DNA of 62,823 nt from Solirubrobacteraceae bacterium (GCA_030447785.1 JAUJOF010000013.1:1-62823); one strand, 5' to 3'; counted from the first letter of the stretch, positions 25,127 through 32,830 are shown. Made by a program: numbers and translations. Notes: generated by a model from the sequence alone, not told the origin.

Positions 25127-25136
25127 AGCCTAGACT
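25127..25136. promoter_or_regulatory. overlapping divergent -10 boxes for fxsA and the MIP18-like gene
   Basis: AGCCTAGACT: the minus strand reads TAGGCT (25132 to 25127, 8 bases before ATG 25118) and the plus strand TAGACT (25131-25136, 8 bases before ATG 25145). The two share the central TA. The intergenic space is only 26 bases. Confidence 0.55.
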
Positions 25137-25144
25137 TCGCTGCC

Positions 25145-25444
25145 ATGCAGCCATCGCTCGAAGCCGTAGAGGACGCCCTCTCCAACGTCATCGATCCCGA
25201 GCTGGGCCTGGACTTCGTCGAGCTGGGCCTGATCTACGGGGTGGCGATCGACGAGGGCGACGTGCACGTCACCTTCACCCTCACCACCCCGGCCTGTCCG
25301 ATCGGTCCCCAGATCACCGAGCAGATCGAGGAGTTCGTCTCCGAGGTCGACGGCGTGACCAACGTCTCCTCCGAGATGACCTTCCAGCCGCCCTGGGGCC
25401 CGGAGAAGATGAGCGAGGACGCCAAGTTCGCGCTGGGCATGTGA
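25145..25444 (+). CDS. MIP18/DUF59 family protein (SufT/PaaD-like)
   Basis: 99-residue single-domain protein with the family core DPELGLDFVELGLIYGV, a conserved Cys in TTPACPIGPQITEQIEE and an MTFQPPW C-terminal motif. The family includes SufT, which helps mature Fe-S proteins, and PaaD/PaaJ, needed for the phenylacetyl-CoA epoxidase. Neither suf nor paa genes are adjacent, so a general Fe-S role is the safer reading. It is predicted to be transcribed without a leader. Confidence 0.85.
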   Translation: MQPSLEAVEDALSNVIDPELGLDFVELGLIYGVAIDEGDVHVTFTLTTPACPIGPQITEQIEEFVSEVDGVTNVSSEMTFQPPWGPEKMSEDAKFALGM

Positions 25445-25483
25445 GCCACCCGTCAAGGGCGGCGGGTGTTCGGCAGACTCCCC

Positions 25484-25804
25484 ATGATGGCCGAGCGCAT
25501 CTTGCTCATGTGCGACTACTCCGCCGATCCGGTCTGGTACGAGTCGGATGGCACGATGGCTGCACTCGAGGCTCTGCCGCTCGACGAGGCGACCAAGGCG
25601 CAACTCCGACGCTGGGCCGACTGGTACGAGACCTTCCGGGACGACGGCCTCGAGTGGGAAAGCGATGAGGAGGAGCAGGCCTTCGAGCACGAGGGCCGGC
25701 GTCTTTGGAAGAAGGTGAGAGCCGAGCTGGGTGAGGGCTGGCAGGTCGGCTACTTCAGCGAGACCCAGGGCAGCCGGGTCTGGGATCCGGCCGAGCTGTC
25801 CTAG
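25484..25804 (+). CDS. small protein of unknown function
   Basis: 106 residues, acidic, rich in Trp/Glu (YETFRDDGLEWESDEEEQAF, GYFSETQGSRVWDPAEL). It could be cytosolic and helical; no known motif. ATG 25484 or 25487 starts the homologous-looking core (MAERILLMCDYSADPVWY). It lies 40 bases after the MIP18-like gene on the same strand and may share its transcript. Confidence 0.6.
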   Translation: MMAERILLMCDYSADPVWYESDGTMAALEALPLDEATKAQLRRWADWYETFRDDGLEWESDEEEQAFEHEGRRLWKKVRAELGEGWQVGYFSETQGSRVWDPAELS

Positions 25805-25825
25805 CCCTCTCCGCGCTTTGGATCC

Positions 25826-27256
25826 TCACCCCTTGCTCGTGCGCGTAGGTTGGCGCGCCTGCCTGCGCGCCAGCGCCAGCAGCTCGGCCACCGACGCCTC
25901 GATGCCCTCTCCGATGACCTCCAGGTCGGGCAGGGCGTCGTAGTCGCCCAGCAGGCCGAAGTTGATGTGACCGTTGTAGGACATGATCGCGATGGCCAGC
26001 GCGTGGTGGCGGGGCAGAAAGGCCACCGGGAAGACGTCGCGCATCTCGCGGCCCTGCACGTAGAGCGGGAACTGGGGGCCGGGCAAGTTGGTGACGATCA
26101 GGTTGAACAGGCGGGTGGAGAAGTTGATCCGCGCGGCCTGCGCGAGGATCGTCGGCGGGGCGAAGCTCTGCATGCCCGCCATCACCTCGGCGCCCACCGC
26201 CTGCTTGGACTCCTTGAGGCCGTCCATCGCGCTGCGCACCGTGCGCAGGCGCAGCAGGGGATCCTCGACGTAGACGGGTAGCGGCCCGCGCATGACCGCG
26301 ATGCGGTTGCCCAGCGCGTTGCGCTCGGCCTCCCCGCGGACGGAGACCGGCACCAGCGCGCGCAGCTCCAGCCCCTCGGTGCGCACGCCGCGCGAGTGCA
26401 GCCAGCCGCGCAGCGCGCCGCTGACCACCGACAGCACCACGTCGTTGACGGTGCCCCCCAGCGCGTTCTTGATCTCCTTGAGATCGGCCAGCTCGTGGCG
26501 CACGCCCACGAAGCGCCGGTGCGGTCCGATCTCCACGTTGAGCGGGGTGGCGGGCGCGGGGTTGAGCGTCGCCCAGACCAGCTCGCCCAGGCCCTCGGCG
26601 GCGTGACGCGCCTGGCGCGCGGCGCGGCGCGGGTCGGCCATCGCGCCCAGCGCGCCCGCGGTCATCGTGAGGCCGCTGCGTACCGCGTCGGTCGCGCCGG
26701 CGCCCATGAGCTCCGCCGCGTGGGGCTCGGGGGCGGGCTCCCAGGGCTCGTCGGGGTGCTCGATGTCCTGGGGCACCGGGGCCAGGTCGAACAGGACCTG
26801 CGCGAGGTCCACGCCGCCGACGCCGTCGACGAGCGCGTGGTGGGTCTTGGAGATGAGCGCGAAGCGCTCGTCCTCCAGGCCCTCGACCACCCACAGCTCC
26901 CACAGGGGCTTGGAGCGGTCCAGGCGCTGGGAGAAGATGCGCGCCGCGGTGTGCAGCAACTGCTGCTCGGAACCCGGGCGGGGCAGCGCGCTCTGGCGCA
27001 CGTGGTACTCGACGTCGAAGGAGGGATCGTCGACCCACAGCGGGCGGCCGCTGTGCGCCGGCGCGCCGGCGAGCTTCTGGCGGTAGCGCGGCACCAGGTG
27101 CAGACGCGAGCGGATGGAGTCCAGCAGGTCCTCGAAGGCGGGCGGTGGACCCTCGAGCATCACCACGGCGCCCACGTGCATGTGCGACGCCGAGCCCTCG
27201 TTGTGCAGGAAGCCCGCGTCGATGGCGGTCAGGCGGTCCAGGTGCTGCTGGGACAT
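25826..27256 (-). CDS. wax ester synthase/diacylglycerol acyltransferase (WS/DGAT)
   Basis: 476 residues. The catalytic HHxxxDG motif is present as HHALVDG (His139, His140, Asp144, Gly145). C-terminal family motifs are TNLPGPQFPLY and SYNGHINFGLLGDYDALPD. The enzyme joins acyl-CoA to fatty alcohol or diacylglycerol, making neutral-lipid stores at the membrane surface. ATG 27256 follows a GAGGAGGAG ribosome binding site, and a TAGGCT box ~30 bases upstream suggests a leadered transcript. No lipase or reductase gene adjoins it. Confidence 0.93.
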   Translation of the reverse strand: MSQQHLDRLTAIDAGFLHNEGSASHMHVGAVVMLEGPPPAFEDLLDSIRSRLHLVPRYRQKLAGAPAHSGRPLWVDDPSFDVEYHVRQSALPRPGSEQQLLHTAARIFSQRLDRSKPLWELWVVEGLEDERFALISKTHHALVDGVGGVDLAQVLFDLAPVPQDIEHPDEPWEPAPEPHAAELMGAGATDAVRSGLTMTAGALGAMADPRRAARQARHAAEGLGELVWATLNPAPATPLNVEIGPHRRFVGVRHELADLKEIKNALGGTVNDVVLSVVSGALRGWLHSRGVRTEGLELRALVPVSVRGEAERNALGNRIAVMRGPLPVYVEDPLLRLRTVRSAMDGLKESKQAVGAEVMAGMQSFAPPTILAQAARINFSTRLFNLIVTNLPGPQFPLYVQGREMRDVFPVAFLPRHHALAIAIMSYNGHINFGLLGDYDALPDLEVIGEGIEASVAELLALARRQARQPTRTSKG

Positions 27257-27382
27257 GGCGTGCGGCTCCTCCTCGCGGTGGCGCGAGCCTACCCGCACTC
27301 GGGCGGTCGAGGATCGACGCAGTCCGCGAGACCGAGCCTCGATCCGCCTCACGACGAAGAACTCGACGCTCGGACGCGGTCC

Positions 27383-27838
27383 TCAGCCCGCCTGACCCTC
27401 CACGAAGCCCTTGAGCTTGCCGTGCATGGTGTCCACGAGCTGCTTGCGCAGCAGATCCACCACGGGGCCGCGTACGACGAGGCCGAGCATCCGCCCGAGG
27501 TCGACCGACATCCAGTAGGTCGCCCGCGTCCGCCCGTCGCCCAGGTCCTCGAAGCGCCAGCTGCCGTCGACGGCGCCCAGGTCGCCCTTGTGCTGCGACC
27601 ACTGGATCGACGTCGGCTCTTCGTAGGAGAAACGCAGGCGCGACTCGAGGTCGCGAACCTTCCCGTCGGTGACCGTGCGCACCAGCGTCTGGCGGCCCTC
27701 GCCGTCGCGCTCCAACGGCTCGGCCACCTTGATCTCCGGCTGCCAGCGCGGCGAGCCCTCCACGTCGGCGGCCACCGCGAAGACCGCCTCGATCGGTGCG
27801 TCGATCTCTGTGCTCGCCTCGCCCTCGATGCGCCCCAT
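27383..27838 (-). CDS. SRPBCC (START-like) family protein
   Basis: 151 residues with the Bet v1-like pattern: TEIDAPIEAVFAVAADVEGSPRW, a beta meander with IQWSQHKGDLGAVDGSWRF, and a long C-terminal helix (LRKQLVDTMHGKLKGFVEG). These proteins bind hydrophobic ligands or act as aromatase/cyclases. The start lies 8 bases after a TAGGGT box, indicating its own leaderless promoter. The ligand is unknown. Confidence 0.85.
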   Translation of the reverse strand: MGRIEGEASTEIDAPIEAVFAVAADVEGSPRWQPEIKVAEPLERDGEGRQTLVRTVTDGKVRDLESRLRFSYEEPTSIQWSQHKGDLGAVDGSWRFEDLGDGRTRATYWMSVDLGRMLGLVVRGPVVDLLRKQLVDTMHGKLKGFVEGQAG

Positions 27839-27846
27839 GCGACCGG

Positions 27847-27852
27847 ACCCTA
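27847..27852 (-). promoter_or_regulatory. putative -10 box (TAGGGT), leaderless start
   Basis: TAGGGT on the minus strand, 8 bases before ATG 27838. Confidence 0.42.
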
Positions 27853-27887
27853 CGACGGGCGGGCGCTCGTGTCGAGCGCGTCGGGTT

Positions 27888-28280
27888 TCACCAGATGATC
27901 GGGATGCCGTAGGCGGCGATCGCCGGATCGCGCGTGACGACCGGCAATCGCTCGATCTGCGCCTGGGCCACCAGCAGGCGGTCGAAAGGATCGCGGTGCT
28001 CGTGGCCGTGGATGGTGGGGAGGGGAAGGCGCTCCAGGGCCACGGCGTGCTCCAGGTCCACCGAGAGGATCTCGAAGCCCTCGGCGCGGACCCGCTCGGT
28101 CCAGTCGCGGGCGAACTCGAGCTTCCCGACCGAGCGCTTGACAGCGATCTCCATGAGCGTGCCGGCGCTGAGGAGTGGGGCGTCGGCGGCTCGGAGGGCG
28201 TCGCGAGCCGGCGTGGACAGGCGTTCGTCGGCGAGGAGCCACCAGATGAGGGCGTGCGCATCGACGAGCAGGCGCGTCAA
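27888..28280 (-). CDS. PIN-domain toxin (VapC family)
   Basis: 130 residues. PIN acidic residues are visible in LLVDAHALIWW, in SAGTLMEIAVKRSVGKLEF and in HRDPFDRLLVAQAQIE, followed by VVTRDPAIAAYGI. VapC toxins are Mg-dependent RNases. The TTG start at 28280 is fixed by the TTGA overlap with the antitoxin stop and places the first Asp at residue 6. It is encoded downstream of and coupled to a Phd/YefM antitoxin. Confidence 0.88.
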   Translation of the reverse strand: MTRLLVDAHALIWWLLADERLSTPARDALRAADAPLLSAGTLMEIAVKRSVGKLEFARDWTERVRAEGFEILSVDLEHAVALERLPLPTIHGHEHRDPFDRLLVAQAQIERLPVVTRDPAIAAYGIPIIW

Positions 28281-28552
28281 TCGAGCATGCCCAGCGCGCG
28301 GGCGATGTCCTCCGGCCACTCGTCCCAGTCGTCGGCCATCCAGATCTTTCCGCGCATGCTGCCCGGCTCGCGCTTGATCGTCGGTGCGTCGGGTGCCACG
28401 CGCACGATCCGCGCGACCGGCTGGTCACCGCGGCAAAGCACGACCTCCTGGCCTCTCTCCGCCTCGCGGATGAGCTTGGACAGCTGAGTCTTGGCCTCGC
28501 CGATGGAGTAACTGCTCGCTGGCAGGAGACCTCGCTTGGCCAACGTGGCCAA
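28277..28552 (-). CDS. Phd/YefM-type antitoxin
   Basis: 91 residues. The N-terminal DNA-binding part reads YSIGEAKTQLSKLIREAERGQEVVL...PVARIV, the Phd/YefM signature; the C-terminus (MADDWDEWPEDIARALG) would wrap the toxin. No ATG is available: TTG at 28552 or 28543 must be used. A TAGCTT box and a perfect dyad lie right over the start, fitting autoregulation. The start is uncertain by a few codons. Confidence 0.85.
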   Translation of the reverse strand: MATLAKRGLLPASSYSIGEAKTQLSKLIREAERGQEVVLCRGDQPVARIVRVAPDAPTIKREPGSMRGKIWMADDWDEWPEDIARALGMLD

Positions 28553-28562
28553 GCGAAAGCTA
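28532..28562 (-). promoter_or_regulatory. -10 box and dyad operator of the Phd/VapC locus
   Basis: A perfect inverted repeat, TCGCTTGGCCA and TGGCCAAGCGA separated by ACG (28532-28556), adjoins a minus-strand TAGCTT hexamer (28562 to 28557). The dyad covers the expected transcription start and the antitoxin start codon, as expected for an autorepressed module. Confidence 0.6.
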
Positions 28563-29615
28563 ACGGTCCGAGCCGCCGATGCCGGTGAGCAGCTCGCGCA
28601 CGCGCGCGGGGCCGCCGGTGCGCCGGGCGAGCGGCGGCGTGTCCCCGCCCTCGCCGCGGCGCAGGCCCTCGAAGAGCTCCATGAAGGCCTCGGCGGCGTC
28701 GTGGCGCGGCCTCCAGCCCAGCGCGTCCAGCGCGCGGGTGCAGTCCATCAGCGGCACGCCCAGGCCGAGATCCAGCCAGCCGGGCTCGGTGGGCTGCAGC
28801 CGCGCGCGCCAGGTGATGTCGGTGGCGACGCGCAGGGCGCCGCGGGGAACAGGCACCGGGCGGGCGCCCAGCAGCTCGCCGAGCGCGTCGGCGTCCAGCA
28901 CCGGCTCGGCGGCGACGTTGTAGGCCCCCGAAGCGTCGGCGTTCACGACCGCGAGCCGGTAGGCCTGCGCGACATCGCGCGAGTGCACGGCCTGGAAGGC
29001 CAGCCCGCTTGTGCGAGGGATGACCGGGATGAGCCCGCGGCGCACCAGCGGGCTGGGCAGAAAGGGCCCCACGAACAGGCGGCGGATCTCGCTGGCCGCC
29101 TCGCCCTTGAAGATCAGCCCGGGGCGCAGGCGCACCACCCGCACGTCGGGGTGCTCGGCCTCGAACGAGTCGAGGATGCGCTCCACCGCCGCCTTGTGGC
29201 GTGAGTAGAACGAGCTGGGGATGCCCGTGGTGGGCCAGCTCTCGTCCACGCGGCGGTCCTTGGGGCCGTGCGCGTAGGCACCGATCGAGCTGGCGTAGAC
29301 GATGGTGGGCACGCCGGCGCTGGCCGCTGCGGCGAAGACCCGCTGGGAGCCGATCACGTTGACCTCGTGCGTGCGCCGCTCGTTGCGCGAGGGCTGGATG
29401 AGCCAGGCCAGGTGCACAACCGCGTCGGCGCCCGCGAACAGCGGCTCGAGGCGGTCGCGGCTGATGTCGGCACGCACCCAGCGCACCTTGGGCTGGGACC
29501 GGTCAGGGTGCCGGCGCGCCAGCCCGACGATCTCGTGGACGGCGTCCTCGCCGCCGAGAGCCTCGAGGAGGCTGGTTCCCACGTTTCCGCTAGCCCCGGT
29601 GATGACGACGCGCAT
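28560..29615 (-). CDS. NAD-dependent epimerase/dehydratase
   Basis: 351-residue extended SDR with VVITGASGNVGTSLL at the N-terminus, VVHLAW, ASSIGAY and the active-site YSRHKAAVERIL (Tyr-x3-Lys). The C-terminal substrate domain is ordinary in length, with an Arg-rich tail. It could act on a nucleotide-sugar or an atypical substrate; no sugar operon is nearby. Its stop lies 7 bases from the antitoxin TTG, so the antitoxin promoter sits inside its 3' end. Confidence 0.85.
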   Translation of the reverse strand: MRVVITGASGNVGTSLLEALGGEDAVHEIVGLARRHPDRSQPKVRWVRADISRDRLEPLFAGADAVVHLAWLIQPSRNERRTHEVNVIGSQRVFAAAASAGVPTIVYASSIGAYAHGPKDRRVDESWPTTGIPSSFYSRHKAAVERILDSFEAEHPDVRVVRLRPGLIFKGEAASEIRRLFVGPFLPSPLVRRGLIPVIPRTSGLAFQAVHSRDVAQAYRLAVVNADASGAYNVAAEPVLDADALGELLGARPVPVPRGALRVATDITWRARLQPTEPGWLDLGLGVPLMDCTRALDALGWRPRHDAAEAFMELFEGLRRGEGGDTPPLARRTGGPARVRELLTGIGGSDR

Positions 29616-29674
29616 GATGGTGGAGCTACCCGACGTGCGATCCTGAGAACACGAGCGAGCGCGGAGGCGGCACG

Positions 29675-29761
29675 ATGGCGTGGGACTTCTCGACGGACCC
29701 GGACGTCAGTCCTATGGAGCCCTTCGGCGTGCCGATGCACGACCGCACCGCTGACCGCTGA
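29675..29761 (+). CDS. 28-codon upstream ORF coupled to the M28 peptidase
   Basis: Encodes MAWDFSTDPDVSPMEPF and then 11 more residues. A GGAGG ribosome binding site lies 7 bases before its ATG, and its TGA overlaps the peptidase ATG as TGATG. The first ten residues resemble the opening of actinobacterial acyl-CoA dehydrogenases (MAWDFxTDPE), so it may be a decayed gene head now serving as a leader that loads ribosomes onto the peptidase. Confidence 0.5.
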   Translation: MAWDFSTDPDVSPMEPFGVPMHDRTADR

Positions 29762-30774
29762 TGACCCTGCGCCCGCTCGTCGTCCTGCTGGGGGTCCAGG
29801 TGCTCATCGGGAGCGCGCTGGTCGTCTGGGGTCTCAACGGCTTTCCTCTCCCCGACCAGGAGGAGCCGGCCGCCGCGGAGGGCCGCGACTCCGTGCGGGC
29901 CGTGGAGGTCAACCGCTTCTCCGCGGGGCGGGCCCTGCGCTTCACGCGCTTCCAGGTGGAGCAGATCGGTCCGCGCCCGGCCGGCTCGCGGGCCTCCCGG
30001 CGCCTGGCGGGGCTGCTGCGCGATCGCCTGCCGCGCGGGCGCTTCGAGTCCATTCCCGGCCACCCCGGCCTGCGCAACGTGGTGGGCGGCATCCCGGGGC
30101 GCCCCCCGGCGATCCTGGTGGGCGCCCACTACGACACCGAGGCGCGCCCGCGCGGGCACGTGGGCGCCAACGACGGGGCAGCGGGCACCGCCGCGGTGCT
30201 CGAGCTGGCCCGGGCGCTGCAGCGCAGGGCGACGTCGCCGGAGGTCGCCGGTTCCGGCGACTCCAGGGTGACGTCGCCGGAGGTCGCCGGTTCCGGCGAC
30301 CGCAGGCGAAACACGTCTCCCCGCGAGATCCGCTTCGTGCTCTTCGACGGTGAGGAGGAGCCCGCCGGCTGCGAGCCGTTCATCGCGTGCGGACTGCGCG
30401 GCTCCAGGGCCTACGCCCGCCGCCACGCCGGGGAGATCGGCGACATGGTGCTGCTCGACTACATCGCCGAGCGCCGCGGCCTGCGCTTCGAGCGCGAGGC
30501 CAACTCCGATCCCGACCTGTGGGCACAGCTCCGCGTTGCCGCGCGGCGGGTGGGCACCACGCGCTGGTTCCCGGCCCAGGACGCCGGGGTGACGATCATC
30601 GACGATCACGTGCCTTTCGTCGACCTCGGCGTGCCGGCCATCGACCTGATCGACTTCGACTACCCCGAGCGCGACTCGCTCGAGGACGACATGAGCGCCA
30701 TCTCCGCACGCTCGCTGGACGTGACCGGCGAGACGGTGATGGAGCTGCTGTTGGGCCTGCGCCGCGAGGGCTGA
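29761..30774 (+). CDS. M28-family metallopeptidase, membrane-anchored
   Basis: 337 residues. An N-terminal signal-anchor (PLVVLLGVQVLIGSALVVWG) leads to a two-zinc aminopeptidase-type domain. Putative ligands are His in VGAHYDTE, Asp in GANDGAAG, Glu pair in LFDGEE, Asp in LLDYIAE and His in IIDDHVPF. The catalytic domain is interrupted before IRFVLFDGEE by a 26-residue insert of two 13-residue repeats (xTSPEVAGSGDxR) encoded by palindromic DNA. The start is fixed by TGATG overlap with an upstream mini-ORF. Possible outer-surface peptidase or cyclase-like enzyme. Confidence 0.82.
   Translation: MTLRPLVVLLGVQVLIGSALVVWGLNGFPLPDQEEPAAAEGRDSVRAVEVNRFSAGRALRFTRFQVEQIGPRPAGSRASRRLAGLLRDRLPRGRFESIPGHPGLRNVVGGIPGRPPAILVGAHYDTEARPRGHVGANDGAAGTAAVLELARALQRRATSPEVAGSGDSRVTSPEVAGSGDRRRNTSPREIRFVLFDGEEEPAGCEPFIACGLRGSRAYARRHAGEIGDMVLLDYIAERRGLRFEREANSDPDLWAQLRVAARRVGTTRWFPAQDAGVTIIDDHVPFVDLGVPAIDLIDFDYPERDSLEDDMSAISARSLDVTGETVMELLLGLRREG
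30231..30300 (+). repeat. two exact 31-base palindromic repeats, 39-base period, inside the peptidase gene
   Basis: Copies at 30231-30261 and 30270-30300 are identical. Each is itself an inverted repeat: GTCGCCGGA pairs with TCCGGCGAC around a ~10-base centre. The period is 13 codons, so the frame is kept. Confidence 0.85.
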
Positions 30775-30803
30775 CATCGGCTCGGCACACGGGTGACCCT
30801 CCC

Positions 30804-30809
30804 TACACT
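30804..30809 (+). promoter_or_regulatory. putative -10 box of ispH (TACACT)
   Basis: TACACT ends 6 bases before ATG 30816, consistent with a leaderless ispH transcript. Confidence 0.5.
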
Positions 30810-30815
30810 CGCCCC

Positions 30816-31784
30816 ATGGCCTTCACCGTCGAGAAGCTGTGGCTGGCCGCCCCGCGCGGGTACTGCGCGGGCGTGGACCGCGCCGTGCAGACCGTCGAGC
30901 GCGCGCTGGACCTCTACGGCGCGCCCGTCTACGTGCGCAAGGAGATCGTCCACAACAAGCACGTGGTCGAGGTGCTGCGCAGCCGCGGCGCCGTCTTCGT
31001 GGAGGAGCTCGAGGACGAGATCCCCGAGGGCGCCGTCACGGTCTTCTCCGCGCACGGCGTCTCGCCCGCCGTGCACGCCGACGCGCAGCGCCGCGGTCTG
31101 CAGACCATCGACGCGACCTGCCCGCTGGTGACCAAGGTCCATCGCGAGGCCGTCAAGTTCGCCGCCGAGGGCTACACGATCGTGCTCATCGGCCACTCGG
31201 GCCACGAGGAGGTCGAGGGCACGATGGGCGAGGCCCCCGAGAGCATGGTGCTGGTGGAGACCGAGGCCGACGTGGACGCCCTCGAGGTCGCCGATCCGGA
31301 CAAGGTCGCCTACATCTCGCAGACCACCCTGTCGGTCGACGAGACCCGCGCGATCATCGCGCGGCTGCGCGAGAAGTTTCCCGGCATCACCGGGCCGCGC
31401 ACCGACGACATCTGCTACGCCACCACCAACCGCCAGGCGGCGGTCAAGCAGATGGCGCCCGAGTGCGACCTGGTGCTGGTCATCGGCTCGCGCAACTCCT
31501 CCAACTCCAACCGCCTGGTCGAGGTCGCCCGCGACCACGGCGCCGAGTCGCATCTCATCGACCGCGAGGACCAGATCGAGGACGCGTGGCTCGAGGACAA
31601 GCGCGCGGTGGGGATCTCCTCGGGCGCGAGCGCCCCCGAGGAGCTGGTCAGCCGCCTCGTGCAATTCTTCCGCGACCGCGGCGTGGAGGACGTCGAGGAG
31701 TACGAGGTCGTGCGCGAGGACGTGCGCTTCATGCTGCCCAAGCAGATCCGCGTGGACCAGACGGCCGCCGCCGCGACGGGCTAG
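30816..31784 (+). CDS. ispH: 4-hydroxy-3-methylbut-2-enyl diphosphate reductase
   Basis: 322 residues. The last enzyme of the MEP pathway reduces HMBPP to IPP and DMAPP. The three cluster cysteines are Cys17 (PRGYCAGV), Cys102 (ATCPLV) and Cys200 (DICYATTNRQ). Substrate-binding motifs are SAHGVSP and GHSGHEEVEGTMGE, SRNSSNSNRL and SSGASAPE. Length and layout are canonical. Acts in the cytosol with ferredoxin/flavodoxin as reductant. It stands alone as a single gene with its own promoter. Confidence 0.97.
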   Translation: MAFTVEKLWLAAPRGYCAGVDRAVQTVERALDLYGAPVYVRKEIVHNKHVVEVLRSRGAVFVEELEDEIPEGAVTVFSAHGVSPAVHADAQRRGLQTIDATCPLVTKVHREAVKFAAEGYTIVLIGHSGHEEVEGTMGEAPESMVLVETEADVDALEVADPDKVAYISQTTLSVDETRAIIARLREKFPGITGPRTDDICYATTNRQAAVKQMAPECDLVLVIGSRNSSNSNRLVEVARDHGAESHLIDREDQIEDAWLEDKRAVGISSGASAPEELVSRLVQFFRDRGVEDVEEYEVVREDVRFMLPKQIRVDQTAAAATG

Positions 31785-32100
31785 GCGTGCCGCAGGCCGC
31801 CCGCAGGTGGCGGAGCGGCCAGATGACCGCGCAGCGAGTCCCGCGCGAGGTCGGTGCGCGCGCACTGCGCTTCCCCTACCTCCCGCCACCAGCAAGTCCA
31901 GCAGCCCCGTCCCCCGCTTCAGGCCACCCGCGCGGTGCTCCACGGGCCCCGCCGTGCGCCGGCCCAGGAGCCGTATCTCGCGCGTCTACGCGTCGAGGCA
32001 CGACGCCTGCGCCACGCCGGTCGGTCCGGTGCGCGAGCTGACGGGCGAGGAGAAGCCGCCTGACCACGTCCGCCCGCCCGCAGGGGCCGTCAGCGGGCGG
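31785..32100. other. 316-base non-coding stretch
   Basis: Between ispH and the small zinc-ribbon gene. Frames on both strands give only Arg/Pro/Ala-rich shadow readings. No TAnnnT promoter, T-run terminator or convincing structure was found. Confidence 0.4.
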
Positions 32101-32322
32101 CTAGAGCCCCGTGCCGACCGGCGCCCTGCGCGCGGAGCGGAGGCTGTCCTCGTGGGCGGCCTGGCCGTCGAGGGTGGGCCGGCCGTCGCCGGGGGCCAAC
32201 CCGAACAGGCTGCGCGGCGTGCCCGCGAGCGTGGCTGCGCAGCGCGGACAGCTGACGGCCGCGGACCCTCCGTCCGCGCCATAGACGGTGAGGCGGCACT
32301 GCGAGCAGTGAAGGTAGAGCAC
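32101..32322 (-). CDS. small zinc-ribbon protein
   Basis: 73 residues. LYLHCSQCRLTVYG and VSCPRCAATLAG give two CxxC pairs 18 residues apart, a single zinc ribbon; the sequence then reads PRSLFG and a hydrophilic tail. The GTG at 32322 is the only start. A TACACT box at 32446-32451 leaves a ~120-base structured leader. Function unknown. Confidence 0.6.
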   Translation of the reverse strand: MLYLHCSQCRLTVYGADGGSAAVSCPRCAATLAGTPRSLFGLAPGDGRPTLDGQAAHEDSLRSARRAPVGTGL

Positions 32323-32451
32323 AGGAATCTGCTTTCAGACGAGGGAATCCCGCCGACGACGGGCCTCGGCCGACCGACCGATGCCTCCGCAGGCGCTGAA
32401 AGCAGGCTGGGCACTTCCCTGAGGCGTTGCCCGGCCCGAGCTGCCAGTGTA
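32323..32451 (-). promoter_or_regulatory. promoter and structured 5' leader of the zinc-ribbon gene
   Basis: The minus strand has TACACT (32451 to 32446), then a ~120-base leader. Its two ends pair through CTGCTTTCAG and CTGAAAGCAG (32396-32405 with 32329-32338, perfect 10 bp). Further stems include GGGCA/TGCCC and CCCG/CGGG inside. It matches no riboswitch class I can recognise. Confidence 0.4.
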
Positions 32452-32469
32452 GCGGCCTCAGACGATGAC

Positions 32470-32492
32470 GATCGGCGTCATCGACGCCGATC
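32470..32492. terminator. hairpin at the end of the 63-residue ORF
   Basis: GATCGGCGTC and GACGCCGATC around ATC, perfect 10-bp stem; it contains the stop codon of the small minus-strand ORF. No T-run follows. Confidence 0.4.
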
Positions 32493-32669
32493 AAGGAGGG
32501 CCTGAAGAGGAATCGTCCCTCGCTCCGCCAGGCGCCCCAACGCCTTGAACTCCGAGGGCGTCAGCGGCTCGCTTCGTCCCGGCGCGTGGGCCTCGGCGCG
32601 GGTGAACACGCCGGCGGTCGGCTCGAAGGTGGACTGCTCGGCGGAGGCTGTCGGTCGCTCGCGCGCCAC
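32478..32669 (-). CDS. small hypothetical protein
   Basis: 63 residues, hydrophilic (SEPLTPSEFKALGRLAERG), similar in flavour to short regulatory linkers but not recognised. The GTG start follows AAAGGGG by about 7 bases, a good ribosome binding site, and a hairpin covers the stop codon. These two signals make it a likely real gene despite its size. Confidence 0.45.
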   Translation of the reverse strand: MARERPTASAEQSTFEPTAGVFTRAEAHAPGRSEPLTPSEFKALGRLAERGTIPLQALLDRRR

Positions 32670-32830
32670 GAAGAAACCCCTTTCGATCTTTGAGATGGCA
32701 GCCCCGAGTCCCCAGCGTCACCGCTCCCGTCCCCGAAGGCTCCTCCACCTCGGAGCCTACACCGGATGGCGGGCGAGCCCGTGGACGGCCCGAGCGCGAT
32801 CGAGAGCTATCGACCGACGCCGCTGCATCG

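Noticed and set aside
30231..30300. CRISPR-like direct repeats
   Set aside because: Only two copies with 8-base spacers, inside a coding frame; no cas genes.
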